NCBI GenBank assembly: GCA_965230185.1
Contig: OZ245995.1
Location: 1,922,001-1,986,000, forward strand
Direction of reading: 5' to 3'
Length of the DNA stretch: 64,000 bases
From: Motiliproteus sp965230185
GTDB lineage: Bacteria > Pseudomonadota > Gammaproteobacteria > Pseudomonadales > Balneatricaceae
Part shown: in pieces, positions 18,199 through 26,308 of the stretch
Layout of the letters: each line of letters opens with the position of its first letter
How positions within the stretch are numbered: the first letter of the stretch is position 1
Position numbers and translations under genes: made by a program
Notes under the pieces: generated by a model
What the model saw: only the letters and a program-made list of their open reading frames with translations
Databases searched by the model: none
Told to the model about the DNA's origin: nothing

Positions 18199-18825
18199 AT
18201 GCGAATTGTAGTGGGTTTACTTGTTGCTCTGTTGTCGCTGTCGGTAAACGCTACAGTCATCACTTTTGATGAGGCCAGCGGGGTTTTTGATGACGGTTAT
18301 GGTGGGCTGAACTGGAGTGGCTTCGGTCGGATAAATGCGACCACCTTTGGTAATCAAAGCTCCGGGATTGTCCAGGGCAATATGTCGTCAGACTATACAG
18401 CTTATACGACTACTGCGACTACTTTGCCTCAAAGTGGATTCGATAACCCCTCTATAGTCAGTGTTGCATCCGGCACATTTGATTTTAACGGTATGTACAT
18501 CACAGCGGTCTTTCAGGAGGGGCTGGTGGTCCACATTAAAGGACTCCTTGCCGGCGTTGTTAAAGATTCGCAGACCTTTACGGTCGATTACGATACTCCT
18601 GTCTTTACTAACTCCAATTTTCTGGGTATCGACACCCTTCATATTTCCAGAGTTCAGAGCTCCGGGGTTAATGTTGTGGGGACTGGCGATCAGGTCGCTA
18701 TAGATAACTTTATTATCAACGACGCGAAGTACATGGCAGTACCTGAACCCTCTTCGATTGCGGTGCTGGGGCTGGGGCTGGCCATACTGGGCGTCACCAG
18801 AAGACGGAAGTCACGGCTGGCGTAA
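18199..18825 (+). CDS. PEP-CTERM sorting-domain exported protein
   Basis: 208 residues from ATG 18199. A signal peptide (MRIVVGLLVALLSLSVNA) is followed by about 160 residues rich in Gly, Asn, Ser and Thr, with a beta-sandwich-like pattern. The C-terminus is VPEPSSIAVLGLGLAILGVT followed by RRRKS, the PEP-CTERM signal: Pro-Glu-Pro, membrane helix, basic tail. Such proteins are processed by exosortase and are associated with exopolysaccharide and biofilm or floc formation. Neither exosortase nor the prsK/prsR pair is in this window. Codon use is more AT-rich than the neighbours, as is its upstream region. The mature part has no catalytic motif I recognise. Confidence 0.9.
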   Translation: MRIVVGLLVALLSLSVNATVITFDEASGVFDDGYGGLNWSGFGRINATTFGNQSSGIVQGNMSSDYTAYTTTATTLPQSGFDNPSIVSVASGTFDFNGMYITAVFQEGLVVHIKGLLAGVVKDSQTFTVDYDTPVFTNSNFLGIDTLHISRVQSSGVNVVGTGDQVAIDNFIINDAKYMAVPEPSSIAVLGLGLAILGVTRRRKSRLA

Positions 18826-18926
18826 TCTCCGGACAGACGGCCGGGTGGCCGGGTGCGGTCATCCTGAAGTGAAGAATCCCTGGTGTGAATGCCGTTTCAC
18901 GCTTCAGACATTTGTCCTGAGGCTGA

Positions 18927-19646
18927 TCAGTCGTCGGCTGTCGGTGCCTGACCGCAGCTGACACTGCCAACCTCTTCCCGAGTCAGTGGCCGGTATTGAC
19001 CCGGCGCCAGTGTCCTGTCCAGCACAATCTCTCCTATCTGCTCACGATGCAGCTTCACGACGGGATTTCGGAAGCGCCCGAACATCCGCTTGATCTGATG
19101 ATAGCGGCCCTCATAAAGGGTCAATCGGGCCAGCCTTGAGCCCAGCTGTTCCAGCTTTACCGGTTTAGTGGTGATGTCTTCGTAGCCGAAGTAGATGCCT
19201 TCGGCGAAACGGTGGGCGGTATCGGGATGAATCGGATTGGCCGTTTCCACCAGATAAACCTTGGCGATCTGCTTGTCCGGCTCAGTCAGATGACGTGACC
19301 AGCGGCCATCATCAGTCACCAGCAGCAATCCTGAGCTTGCCCGGTCGAGACGCCCACCGATATGCAGCTGATGGCTATCCGGCTCGTTCAGCAGTTCCAG
19401 CACCACAGGGTGTTCAGGGTCGCGGGTGGCGCTGAGGTAGCCCGGGGGCTTATGAATCATAAAATAGCGAGGCTGGCGTGCCTGTAGCAACTGGTTTTTA
19501 AGGTGAACCTGGCTGAAAGCGGAGACTTCAACCCAGGGGTCGCGAACCACCTGATCGCCGATCCTCACCTCGCCACGGGCCAGCCATTGACGAGCCTGTT
19601 TGCGGCTGCCGTGGGGGAGGTTGCTGAGAAGACGATCGATGCGCAT
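18927..19646 (-). CDS. rsuA: 16S rRNA pseudouridine(516) synthase
   Basis: About 239 residues from ATG 19646; the GTG two codons earlier is only 3 bases from AGGT, whereas the ATG is at a good distance. An N-terminal S4 RNA-binding domain (MRIDRLLSNLPHGSRKQARQ) is followed by the synthase domain, with catalytic Asp101 in GGRLDRASSG and the closing motif EGRYHQIKRMF. Similarity to E. coli RsuA runs the full length, including the HKPPGY and RPLTREEV regions. RsuA modifies U516 in 16S rRNA during small-subunit assembly. It is monocistronic here. Confidence 0.92.
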   Translation of the reverse strand: MRIDRLLSNLPHGSRKQARQWLARGEVRIGDQVVRDPWVEVSAFSQVHLKNQLLQARQPRYFMIHKPPGYLSATRDPEHPVVLELLNEPDSHQLHIGGRLDRASSGLLLVTDDGRWSRHLTEPDKQIAKVYLVETANPIHPDTAHRFAEGIYFGYEDITTKPVKLEQLGSRLARLTLYEGRYHQIKRMFGRFRNPVVKLHREQIGEIVLDRTLAPGQYRPLTREEVGSVSCGQAPTADD

Positions 19647-19823
19647 GGGCACAGTACCTGTGGTTTGGGGCAGTATACATGATCACCGCGGTACTTCAGG
19701 TTCAGCCTTCAAAAGTCATGGTTACCGTTAATCACCTTACTATTGCTGCGATTAGGAAACGGCCGATAAGAGAAGTCTGTCGCAGGGAAGAGAAAAGTGA
19801 AAGGCTGTCAGAGGTCGGATCGG

Positions 19824-20378
19824 TCAGATACTGGCCCGGCGCTCAGGTGCTGTGAGCCACTGTTGCAGCAGGTCCGCATCCGGTTCCGACAATAGAAGAT
19901 CCCAGCTGACCGCTGCATTGTGCGGTCGCACACAGATACTGATTCCGGCCCGCAGTGGCCGCTCGTGGTTGCTGCCATTCAGAGGATGGTTTTCCGCGTC
20001 CATCAGCTGCTCCCGGGCAGCCTTTGGCAGCTGTACCTGCAGGGTACCGTCCGGGATCGGTTCCAGTGCTATTTCAGGGCCAAAACTGTCGCAGAGTGCC
20101 TGCTCCAGATTGTTGCCGTAGTCGGGATCAGGCAGCGCCAGCCATTCATCACCGCTCAGCCAGATAATCAGCAGAGATTCCAGCCGGCTGAGCTGTTTCG
20201 GTACCACCAGGCGCTGGCTGTTGCTGACAACGGCCAGCGCGGTGAGCAGCGAGGGATCATCGGCATGATGGTGAAGATTCAGATCACGGATCATTGTATC
20301 TTCACGCAGTCTGAATCCACCGGCTTCCGCAACCAGGGTTAGACAGACCAGCGGCGATGTTGGCGAAGTCGGCTGCAC
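19824..20378 (-). CDS. Hypothetical protein downstream of lipA
   Basis: 184 residues from a GTG start with GGGGAG 8 bases upstream, so translation is well supported. It lies 24 bases after lipA on the same strand and is probably cotranscribed. The protein is soluble and acidic with no signal peptide. Segments such as LLIIWLSGDEWLALPDPDYG and VSWDLLLSEPDADLLQQWL suggest a small folded domain, but I do not recognise a family. Its position next to lipA gives no firm functional hint. Confidence 0.65.
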   Translation of the reverse strand: MQPTSPTSPLVCLTLVAEAGGFRLREDTMIRDLNLHHHADDPSLLTALAVVSNSQRLVVPKQLSRLESLLIIWLSGDEWLALPDPDYGNNLEQALCDSFGPEIALEPIPDGTLQVQLPKAAREQLMDAENHPLNGSNHERPLRAGISICVRPHNAAVSWDLLLSEPDADLLQQWLTAPERRASI

Positions 20379-20402
20379 GACGGCTCTCCCCTGAAGCGGG
20401 CC

Positions 20403-21344
20403 TCAGATCTGGTGGCCGTCGGCCTGGAGATCGGCATGATAGGAGGAGCGCACCATCGGGCCGCTGGCGACGTTCTCGAAGCCCAGCTCATAGCCGACGG
20501 TCTCCAGCCGTTTGAACTCTTCCGGCGTCACGTAGCGCTCGACCGCCAGGTGGTGTTTGCTGGGCTGCAGGTACTGGCCGATGGTAACCATCTCAACGTC
20601 GTTGGCGCGCAGGTCTTTCATTACCTCGATAATTTCGTCGATGGTTTCGCCGAGACCCACCATCAGCCCGGACTTTGTGACGACTTCCGGATAGCGCTCC
20701 TTAAACTGCTTCAGCAACTGCAGCGACCACTGGTAATCGGAACCGGGGCGGCACTGACTGTAAAGACGGGGAACGGTCTCCAGGTTGTGGTTGAGCACGT
20801 CGGGCAGGGCGGCACCGAGATTATCCAGCGCGACGTCCATGCGGCCACGGAAATCCGGTACCAGGGTTTCCACCCGAACTTCCGGTGAGCGCTTGCGAAT
20901 CTCTTCGACACAGGCGGCAAAGTGCGCGGAACCGCCGTCACGCAGATCGTCGCGGTCAACCGAAGTGATAACCGCGTATTTCAGCCCCAGTTTGCGGATG
21001 GTGCGAGAGACGTCCTGTGGCTCTTTGTCGTTCAGCGGCATGGGCTTGCCGTGGGCGACATCGCAGAACGGGCAGCGACGGGTACAGATCGCCCCCATAA
21101 TCATAAAGGTGGCGGTCTTCTTGCTGAAACACTCCGCCAGGTTGGGGCAGGAGGCCTGCTCGCAGACGGTGTTGAGGTTCTTTTCACGCAGCTCTTTTTT
21201 AACCCGTGAAACATTGGCATTGCTGCGGGGGTCGATACGAATCCATTCGGGTTTTCGCAGGCGCTGACGCTCCGGATCCGGCTTGATTTTCAGCCGTGAC
21301 ATCTTGGATTCGCCTTTGAGCTGCTTCAGTTCGATCAGTTCCAT
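20403..21344 (-). CDS. lipA: Lipoyl synthase
   Basis: 313 residues from ATG 21344, which has GGAGG 5 bases upstream. It is a radical-SAM enzyme that inserts two sulfurs into octanoylated carrier proteins. Both [4Fe-4S] motifs are intact: the auxiliary cluster CEQASCPNLAEC (Cys61, 66, 72) and the radical-SAM cluster CTRRCPFC (Cys87, 91, 94). The C-terminal RSSYHADLQ supplies the serine ligand known for LipA. It lies directly downstream of gcvT, separated by a terminator-like hairpin. The position is meaningful because GcvH, encoded 12 kb away in this window, needs lipoylation. lipB is not present. Confidence 0.97.
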   Translation of the reverse strand: MELIELKQLKGESKMSRLKIKPDPERQRLRKPEWIRIDPRSNANVSRVKKELREKNLNTVCEQASCPNLAECFSKKTATFMIMGAICTRRCPFCDVAHGKPMPLNDKEPQDVSRTIRKLGLKYAVITSVDRDDLRDGGSAHFAACVEEIRKRSPEVRVETLVPDFRGRMDVALDNLGAALPDVLNHNLETVPRLYSQCRPGSDYQWSLQLLKQFKERYPEVVTKSGLMVGLGETIDEIIEVMKDLRANDVEMVTIGQYLQPSKHHLAVERYVTPEEFKRLETVGYELGFENVASGPMVRSSYHADLQADGHQI

Positions 21345-21357
21345 ATCATCCTCCGAT

Positions 21358-21387
21358 AAAAACGACGGGCCGCGCAAAGCGCGGCCC
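21358..21387 (-). terminator. Rho-independent terminator after gcvT
   Basis: GGGCCGCGC (21367-21375), loop AAA, GCGCGGCCC (21379-21387), read on the minus strand and followed two bases later by TTTTT. It sits between gcvT and lipA, and the lipA ribosome site comes just after. It may cut lipA expression from gcvT read-through. Confidence 0.65.
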
Positions 21388-21417
21388 GGGCAGGACAGCA
21401 CGGCTGTCAGGTGCGGA

Positions 21418-22548
21418 TCAGCCGCGGTAGTAACGCTGAGGTACAAACGGGGTCTTAGACACAGTCATCGGCAGCTGCTTGCCACGAACCACTGCGTAGA
21501 CTTCGGTTTCCAGGGCGGCGTATTCGATACCGACGTAAGCCATTGCAACCGGGACGCCGGCGGTGGGGCCGAAGCTACCGCTGGTGACGGTGCCGATTTT
21601 CTCGCCCTGAGCGTTAACCAGTTCGGTGCCTTCGCGAACCGGTGCCCGGCCCTGACCGATCAGACCGACGCGCTTACGCTGAACATCTTTGGTCTGAATC
21701 TCTTCCAGGATGCGTTCGGCACCCGGGAAGCCGCCGGCGCGCTCGCCGTCGGTGCGACGAATCTTACTGATAGCCCACAGCAGAGAGGCTTCGACCGGAG
21801 TGGTGGTCTGATCGATATCGTTGCCGTACAGGCACAGTCCGGCTTCCAGGCGCAGCGAGTCACGGGCGCCGAGGCCGATAAATTCAACTTCAGGCTGTTC
21901 CAGCAGCAGGCGGGCAATCATCTCAGCCTTGTCTGCAGGAATGGAAATTTCGTAGCCGTCTTCGCCGGTGTAGCCGGCACGACCGATCAGGCAGTCAACG
22001 CCTTCAATGGTGATCGGTTTGCTGTCCATAAACAGCATGTCGGCAACTTCAGGGACGATACGGGACAGCGCCTGAGCTGCTTCCGGCCCCTGCAGAGCCA
22101 GCAGGGCACGGTCTTCCATTTCTTCCAGCTCTACGCCTTCTCCGAGGTTGGCGCGCATGTGGGCGATGTCCTGCTCTTTGCAGGCTGCGTTAACGACGAC
22201 AAACAGGTGGTCGCCGAGGTTGCTGACCATCAGATCATCCATGATGCCGCCGTCATTGTTGGTGAACAGCGCGTAACGCTGCTTGCCGGCGGGCAGGTCG
22301 ACGATATCGACCGGTACCAGTTTCTCAAGCGCTGCTGCGGCGCCTTCACCTTTCAGGCGAACCTGGCCCATATGAGAAACGTCGAACAGGCCGGCGTGCT
22401 CACGGGTATGCAGGTGCTCTTTCTTGACTCCCGCTGGGTACTGAACCGGCATTGAATAACCGGCGAAAGGAACCATTTTTCCACCCAGTTCCAGGTGCAG
22501 ATCGTAAAGCGGGGTTTTTGCCAGCTGTTCAGTTGCAGTGTCAGCCAT
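21418..22548 (-). CDS. gcvT: Glycine cleavage system T protein (aminomethyltransferase)
   Basis: 376 residues. It transfers the methylene carbon of the aminomethyl group on GcvH to tetrahydrofolate, releasing ammonia. Typical motifs are KMVPFAGYSMPVQYPAG near the N-terminus, GLFDVSHMGQ, ALQGPEA and the glycine-rich GRAGYTGEDGYEIS. The ATG has GGAG at a good distance. Its partners gcvH and gcvP are in the same window but 10-14 kb away on the opposite strand, so the system is split. A paired-hairpin region follows the upstream symporter gene, so gcvT may have its own promoter. Confidence 0.96.
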   Translation of the reverse strand: MADTATEQLAKTPLYDLHLELGGKMVPFAGYSMPVQYPAGVKKEHLHTREHAGLFDVSHMGQVRLKGEGAAAALEKLVPVDIVDLPAGKQRYALFTNNDGGIMDDLMVSNLGDHLFVVVNAACKEQDIAHMRANLGEGVELEEMEDRALLALQGPEAAQALSRIVPEVADMLFMDSKPITIEGVDCLIGRAGYTGEDGYEISIPADKAEMIARLLLEQPEVEFIGLGARDSLRLEAGLCLYGNDIDQTTTPVEASLLWAISKIRRTDGERAGGFPGAERILEEIQTKDVQRKRVGLIGQGRAPVREGTELVNAQGEKIGTVTSGSFGPTAGVPVAMAYVGIEYAALETEVYAVVRGKQLPMTVSKTPFVPQRYYRG

Positions 22549-22607
22549 GGGAATCTCCAGTTCTGTATAAGTAATTTCGGAAAAAGTAAGGCCGGAGAGG
22601 CCGGGAT

Positions 22608-22668
22608 CACCGGAGCCTGAAGGGACGCGTGGGCTCCGGTGAAAGGCAGCGCTTTTCAGGCGCTGCCT
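22608..22668 (-). terminator. Two tandem stem-loops between the symporter gene and gcvT
   Basis: On the minus strand the first stem pairs 22660-22668 with 22644-22652 (AGGCAGCGC arms), followed by a short TTTC. The second pairs 22632-22641 with 22608-22617 (CACCGGAGCC arms). Stems are 9 and 10 perfect base pairs. The absence of a long T-run makes this either a weak terminator or a message-stabilising structure. Confidence 0.5.
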
Positions 22669-22691
22669 GGTCTTACAGAGAGTCGCTGAAG

Positions 22692-24074
22692 TTATTCAGC
22701 TTTTGCTGCGGAGTTCTGAGCCGCTTCGGCGCGGGCAAAGTACTCTTTAGTCAGCTTGAACACAACCGGGCTCAGCAGCGCCAGCGCGATCAGGTTCGGA
22801 ATAGCCATCATGGCGTTGAGGGTATCAGCCAGCAACCACACGAAGTCCAGAGAAATTGTTGCTCCCAGAGGAACTACAAGGATCCAGACGATACGGAATG
22901 GAGCGATAACCTTGACGCCGAACAGGTATTCAGCACAACGCTCACCGTAAACACTCCAACCCAGAATGGTGGTGAAGGCAAAGATCGCCAGCGAGATCGC
23001 GACCAGATAGTTACCTACGCCAGGCAGTGCGTCAGCGAAGGCTGCTGAAGTCAGCGCCGCACCGGAGACACCGCTGGTCCACTCACCGGAAGTGATGATC
23101 ACCAGACCCGTGATCGTACAGATGATGATGGTATCGATGAAGGTACCCAGCATCGCGATCAGGCCCTGACGAACCGGATCTTTAGTCTGTGCAGAGGCGT
23201 GAGCGATCGGCGCAGAACCCAGACCGGCTTCGTTAGAGAAGACACCACGGGCTACACCGAAACGGATAGCGGCCCAGACAGCAGCACCGGCAAAGCCACC
23301 CTCAGCCGCAGCTGGAGAGAAGGCGTGAGTGAAGACCAGATCAAGTGCAGCAGGGATTTCCGCAGAGTTGATAGCCAGTACGGTCAGGCCGGCCAGCAGG
23401 TAAGCCACGGCCATGAAAGGAACCAGGGCACCGGCAACGTTACCGATCCGCTTGATACCGCCCAGCAGAACCGCACCGGTCAGAACCATCAGAACCACAC
23501 CGGAGATCCACAGAGGAACACCGAAGTTGCTTTCGATAACGCTGGCGACAGAGTTGGACTGTACGGTGTTACCGATACCGAAACCGGCGATCATGCCGAA
23601 GATGGCAAACAGAGTACCCATCCAGGCCCACTTCTTACCCAGGCCGTTTTTGATGTAGTACATGGGGCCACCGACGTGGTTGCCTTCTTCGTCTACTTCG
23701 CGGTATTTAACGGCCAGAACGGCTTCGGAGAATTTGGTTGCCATACCCACCAGGGCAGTACACCACATCCAGAATAGCGCACCGGGACCGCCGAGAAAAA
23801 CGGCAGTGGCGACACCGGCGATATTACCGGTACCTACGGTGGCGGAAAGGGCAGTCATCAGAGCGTTGAAAGGTGAAATTTCACCTTCTTTCTCTTCAGA
23901 GGACTTAGCGGAGCGGCCGCCCCACATCAGTTTGAAGCCGGTACCCAGCTTAAGGATAGGCATCAGCTTAAGACCCAGTTGCAGGAACAGACCTACACCC
24001 AGAATCAGAACCAGCATCATCGGTCCCCAGACGATGCCGTTAATGGCACTAATGAGCTCAGTGAGCGCTTCCAT
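22692..24074 (-). CDS. AGCS-family sodium:alanine/glycine symporter
   Basis: 460 residues, about eleven membrane helices. The family signature is clear: ALMTALSATVGTGNIAGVAT and FSNEAGLGSAPIAHA. Members import alanine or glycine with sodium. The ATG has GGAGGG upstream. Flanked by gcvT and an amino-acid ABC operon, it is probably the glycine/alanine entry route for this catabolic module. Two inverted repeats lie upstream (24208-24223, 24258-24283), one of them shared with the regulator/sdaA intergenic region. No glycine riboswitch is recognisable in the leader. Confidence 0.93.
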   Translation of the reverse strand: MEALTELISAINGIVWGPMMLVLILGVGLFLQLGLKLMPILKLGTGFKLMWGGRSAKSSEEKEGEISPFNALMTALSATVGTGNIAGVATAVFLGGPGALFWMWCTALVGMATKFSEAVLAVKYREVDEEGNHVGGPMYYIKNGLGKKWAWMGTLFAIFGMIAGFGIGNTVQSNSVASVIESNFGVPLWISGVVLMVLTGAVLLGGIKRIGNVAGALVPFMAVAYLLAGLTVLAINSAEIPAALDLVFTHAFSPAAAEGGFAGAAVWAAIRFGVARGVFSNEAGLGSAPIAHASAQTKDPVRQGLIAMLGTFIDTIIICTITGLVIITSGEWTSGVSGAALTSAAFADALPGVGNYLVAISLAIFAFTTILGWSVYGERCAEYLFGVKVIAPFRIVWILVVPLGATISLDFVWLLADTLNAMMAIPNLIALALLSPVVFKLTKEYFARAEAAQNSAAKAE

Positions 24075-24207
24075 AGTGTTATACCCTCCACAGGTTTTTT
24101 TTTGTTATCCCGATAGTCGGAATACGATCACTCTGTCTCTCCGTTCCGGTATCCACGAATGTGATTCTGTGCACGTTCTGTAGAGTAGAAGAAATTAAAT
24201 CAACAAA

Positions 24208-24223
24208 GTTTCGTATAGGAAAC
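24208..24223. promoter_or_regulatory. Candidate operator GTTTC-N6-GAAAC upstream of the AGCS symporter
   Basis: GTTTCGTATAGGAAAC is an imperfect palindrome about 135 bases before the symporter start. It matches the palindrome at 29972-29987, between the XRE-cupin regulator and sdaA, at 13 of 16 positions. Binding by that regulator is inferred. Confidence 0.45.
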
Positions 24224-24257
24224 AAACTACCCGAAGAGTGCTTTTTATGCAACCTTT

Positions 24258-24283
24258 ATTTCCTGTTGAAGCTAACAGGAAAT
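24258..24283. promoter_or_regulatory. Perfect 10-bp inverted repeat upstream of the AGCS symporter
   Basis: ATTTCCTGTT (24258-24267) and AACAGGAAAT (24274-24283) are exact inverse complements separated by GAAGCT. The arms contain the same TTTCC/GGAAA half-site as the operator 35 bases away but with a wider spacer. It may be a second operator or the site of another dimeric regulator. Confidence 0.4.
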
Positions 24284-24337
24284 ATTGTGGAGTAGTTGGG
24301 AAAACGTAGCGATGAGGGAAATTCTGGGCGTGGGCAC

Positions 24338-24362
24338 AAAAAAAGGGCGCCTGGCGGCGCCC
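24338..24362 (-). terminator. Rho-independent terminator of the aap operon
   Basis: On the minus strand GGGCGCC, a 4-base loop and GGCGCCC (24345-24362) are followed by seven Ts (plus-strand A-run 24338-24344). It lies about 22 bases after the aapP stop. Confidence 0.85.
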
Positions 24363-24384
24363 TTCGATGAAGCGATGTTGCGGA

Positions 24385-25149
24385 TCAGTGAGCCAGGATC
24401 TGACTCAGGAACAGTTTGGTCCGATCGGACTGAGGGTTGTCGAAGAAATCATGAGGGTTGTTCTCTTCGATGACCTGGCCACCATCCATAAAGATGACCC
24501 GGTTCGCGACCGTCTTGGCGAAGCCCATTTCATGGGTTACGCAGATCATGGTCATTCCTTCCTGCGCCAGCTCGATCATGACGTCCAGCACTTCCTTGAT
24601 CATCTCCGGGTCGAGAGCCGAGGTCGGCTCATCGAACAGCATGACCTCGGGATTCATACAGAGGCTGCGGGCAATCGCTACCCGCTGTTGTTGACCACCG
24701 GAAAGCTGGCCCGGGTACTTGTAGGCCTGATCCGGAATCTTAACCCGTTCCAGATATTTCATGGCGGTGGCCTCTGCCTCCTTCCGGGGCGTCTTACGTA
24801 CCCAGATCGGTGCCAGGCAGCAATTCTCCAGCACCGTCAGGTGGGGGAACAGATTGAAATGCTGGAACACCATGCCCACTTCCCGGCGAATGGTTTCGAT
24901 GTTCTTCAGGTCGTTGGTCAGTTCGGTGTTTCCCACCAGGATATGGCCCTGCTGGTGCTCCTCCAGCCGGTTGAGACAACGAATCATCGTCGATTTTCCG
25001 GACCCGGAAGGGCCGCAGACAACGATGCGCTCGCCTTTGCGGACGGTCAGATTGATGTCTTTAAGGACATGAAACTCGCCGTACCACTTGTTAACGCCTT
25101 TGAGCTGGATCTTCACTTCATCAGAGACGCTCATTTGTTCTGCAGACAT
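24385..25149 (-). CDS. aapP: General L-amino acid ABC transporter, ATP-binding subunit
   Basis: 254 residues. Walker A is GPSGSGKST, the ABC signature is LSGGQQQRVA and Walker B is VMLFDEPTSALD, all intact. The sequence FQHFNLFPHLTVLENC is typical of polar amino-acid importers of the GlnQ/AapP type. The ATG has AGGAG 8 bases upstream. It is the last gene of aapJQMP and is followed by a strong terminator. It powers uptake through the two permeases upstream. Confidence 0.95.
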   Translation of the reverse strand: MSAEQMSVSDEVKIQLKGVNKWYGEFHVLKDINLTVRKGERIVVCGPSGSGKSTMIRCLNRLEEHQQGHILVGNTELTNDLKNIETIRREVGMVFQHFNLFPHLTVLENCCLAPIWVRKTPRKEAEATAMKYLERVKIPDQAYKYPGQLSGGQQQRVAIARSLCMNPEVMLFDEPTSALDPEMIKEVLDVMIELAQEGMTMICVTHEMGFAKTVANRVIFMDGGQVIEENNPHDFFDNPQSDRTKLFLSQILAH

Positions 25150-25203
25150 TTAGTTTACTCCTGAATTCTTATTCTGACTGATGCACGGGCAGACGTGCGT
25201 CTC

Positions 25204-26307
25204 TTAACGGGCACCGTGGCCGGTATGCAGTTTTTTCTCCAGTGCCTGGCTGTATCGGGACATGCTGAAACAGAAGATCCAGAACATGAATGCCACAAAT
25301 ACATAGCCTTCTACCGAGTATCCCAGCCACTTGGGATCGGACAGGGCCGCCTGGACAATGGCCAGCAGATCGAAGAGGCCGATAATCAGCACCAGGCTGG
25401 TGTCTTTAAACAGGGCAATAAAGGTGTTGACGATACCCGGAATCATCAGCTTCAGCGCCTGCGGCAGAATAATCAGCCCCATGGACTTCCAGTAATTGAG
25501 ACCAAGCGCCATCGCTGCTTCGTACTGGCCCCTGGGGATCGCCTGCAGACCGCCACGGATAACCTCCGCCATATAAGCCGACTGGAACATGGTGATACCG
25601 ATCAGGGCACGCAGCAGCTTATCCATGCTGGTCTCGCCGGAGACGAACAGCGGCAGCATTACCGAGGCCATAAACAGCACGCTGATCAGGGGGACGCCCC
25701 GCCAGATTTCGATAAAGGCGGTGGAAAGGCTGCGCACGATCGGCATGTTCGAACGGCGGCCCAGCGCCAGGATAACCCCGAAGGGCAGTGAGGCGACGAT
25801 ACCAACACAGGCCAGTACCAGGGTCAGGGTCAGTCCGCCCCATTTGTGGGTTTCCACGACCTCGAGGCCGAAGGCTCCGCCATACAGCAGATAGAAGGCG
25901 ATGACCGGGAATACCACCAGTGTAAATATCGCGATCAGACCTTTCTTTGGGATGCCCTCAATAATGAGCAGGGCGATCAGGCCAAACAGCAGTGCGTAGA
26001 TGGTGTTGATTCGCCAGTATTCAGTTTCCGGATAGAAACCGTAGATAAACTGATCGATTCGAACCGTTACAAATACCCAGCAGGCTCCACCGCTGGTGCA
26101 ATCCTCCCGGGACTCGCCCAGCCAGTCGGAGCTCAGGAAGGCCCACTCAATAACCGGTATGATATTGATAACCAACAGGTAACCGACGACTACCGTCAGA
26201 ATGGAGTTGATCCAGCTGGAAAACAGGTTGTTGCGAAACCAGCCGATGACGCCCACGGTGCTGGCGGGCGGCGGCATATCCGGAATTTTCTTATCATTAA
26301 CGATCAT
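25204..26307 (-). CDS. aapM: General L-amino acid ABC transporter, permease subunit AapM
   Basis: 367 residues with about eight membrane helices and a long N-terminal extension, as in AapM/BztC proteins. The permease coupling motif is EVIRGGLQAIPRGQYEAAMALGL. It begins one base after the aapQ stop, so the two are coupled, with a GGAG site inside the end of aapQ. A Cys-containing periplasmic loop (REDCTSGGACW) sits between the first helices. With AapQ it forms the heterodimeric channel. Confidence 0.94.
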   Translation of the reverse strand: MIVNDKKIPDMPPPASTVGVIGWFRNNLFSSWINSILTVVVGYLLVINIIPVIEWAFLSSDWLGESREDCTSGGACWVFVTVRIDQFIYGFYPETEYWRINTIYALLFGLIALLIIEGIPKKGLIAIFTLVVFPVIAFYLLYGGAFGLEVVETHKWGGLTLTLVLACVGIVASLPFGVILALGRRSNMPIVRSLSTAFIEIWRGVPLISVLFMASVMLPLFVSGETSMDKLLRALIGITMFQSAYMAEVIRGGLQAIPRGQYEAAMALGLNYWKSMGLIILPQALKLMIPGIVNTFIALFKDTSLVLIIGLFDLLAIVQAALSDPKWLGYSVEGYVFVAFMFWIFCFSMSRYSQALEKKLHTGHGAR

Positions 26308-26308
26308 T

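Noticed and set aside
24208..24223. PsrA operator
   Set aside because: PsrA sites read as GAAAC/CAAAC-N-GTTTC/GTTTG, the opposite arm order, so the XRE-cupin regulator is a better candidate.
24075..24337. Possible glycine riboswitch upstream of the AGCS symporter or gcvT
   Set aside because: The conserved glycine aptamer core could not be found on the minus strand; inverted repeats there fit protein operators better.
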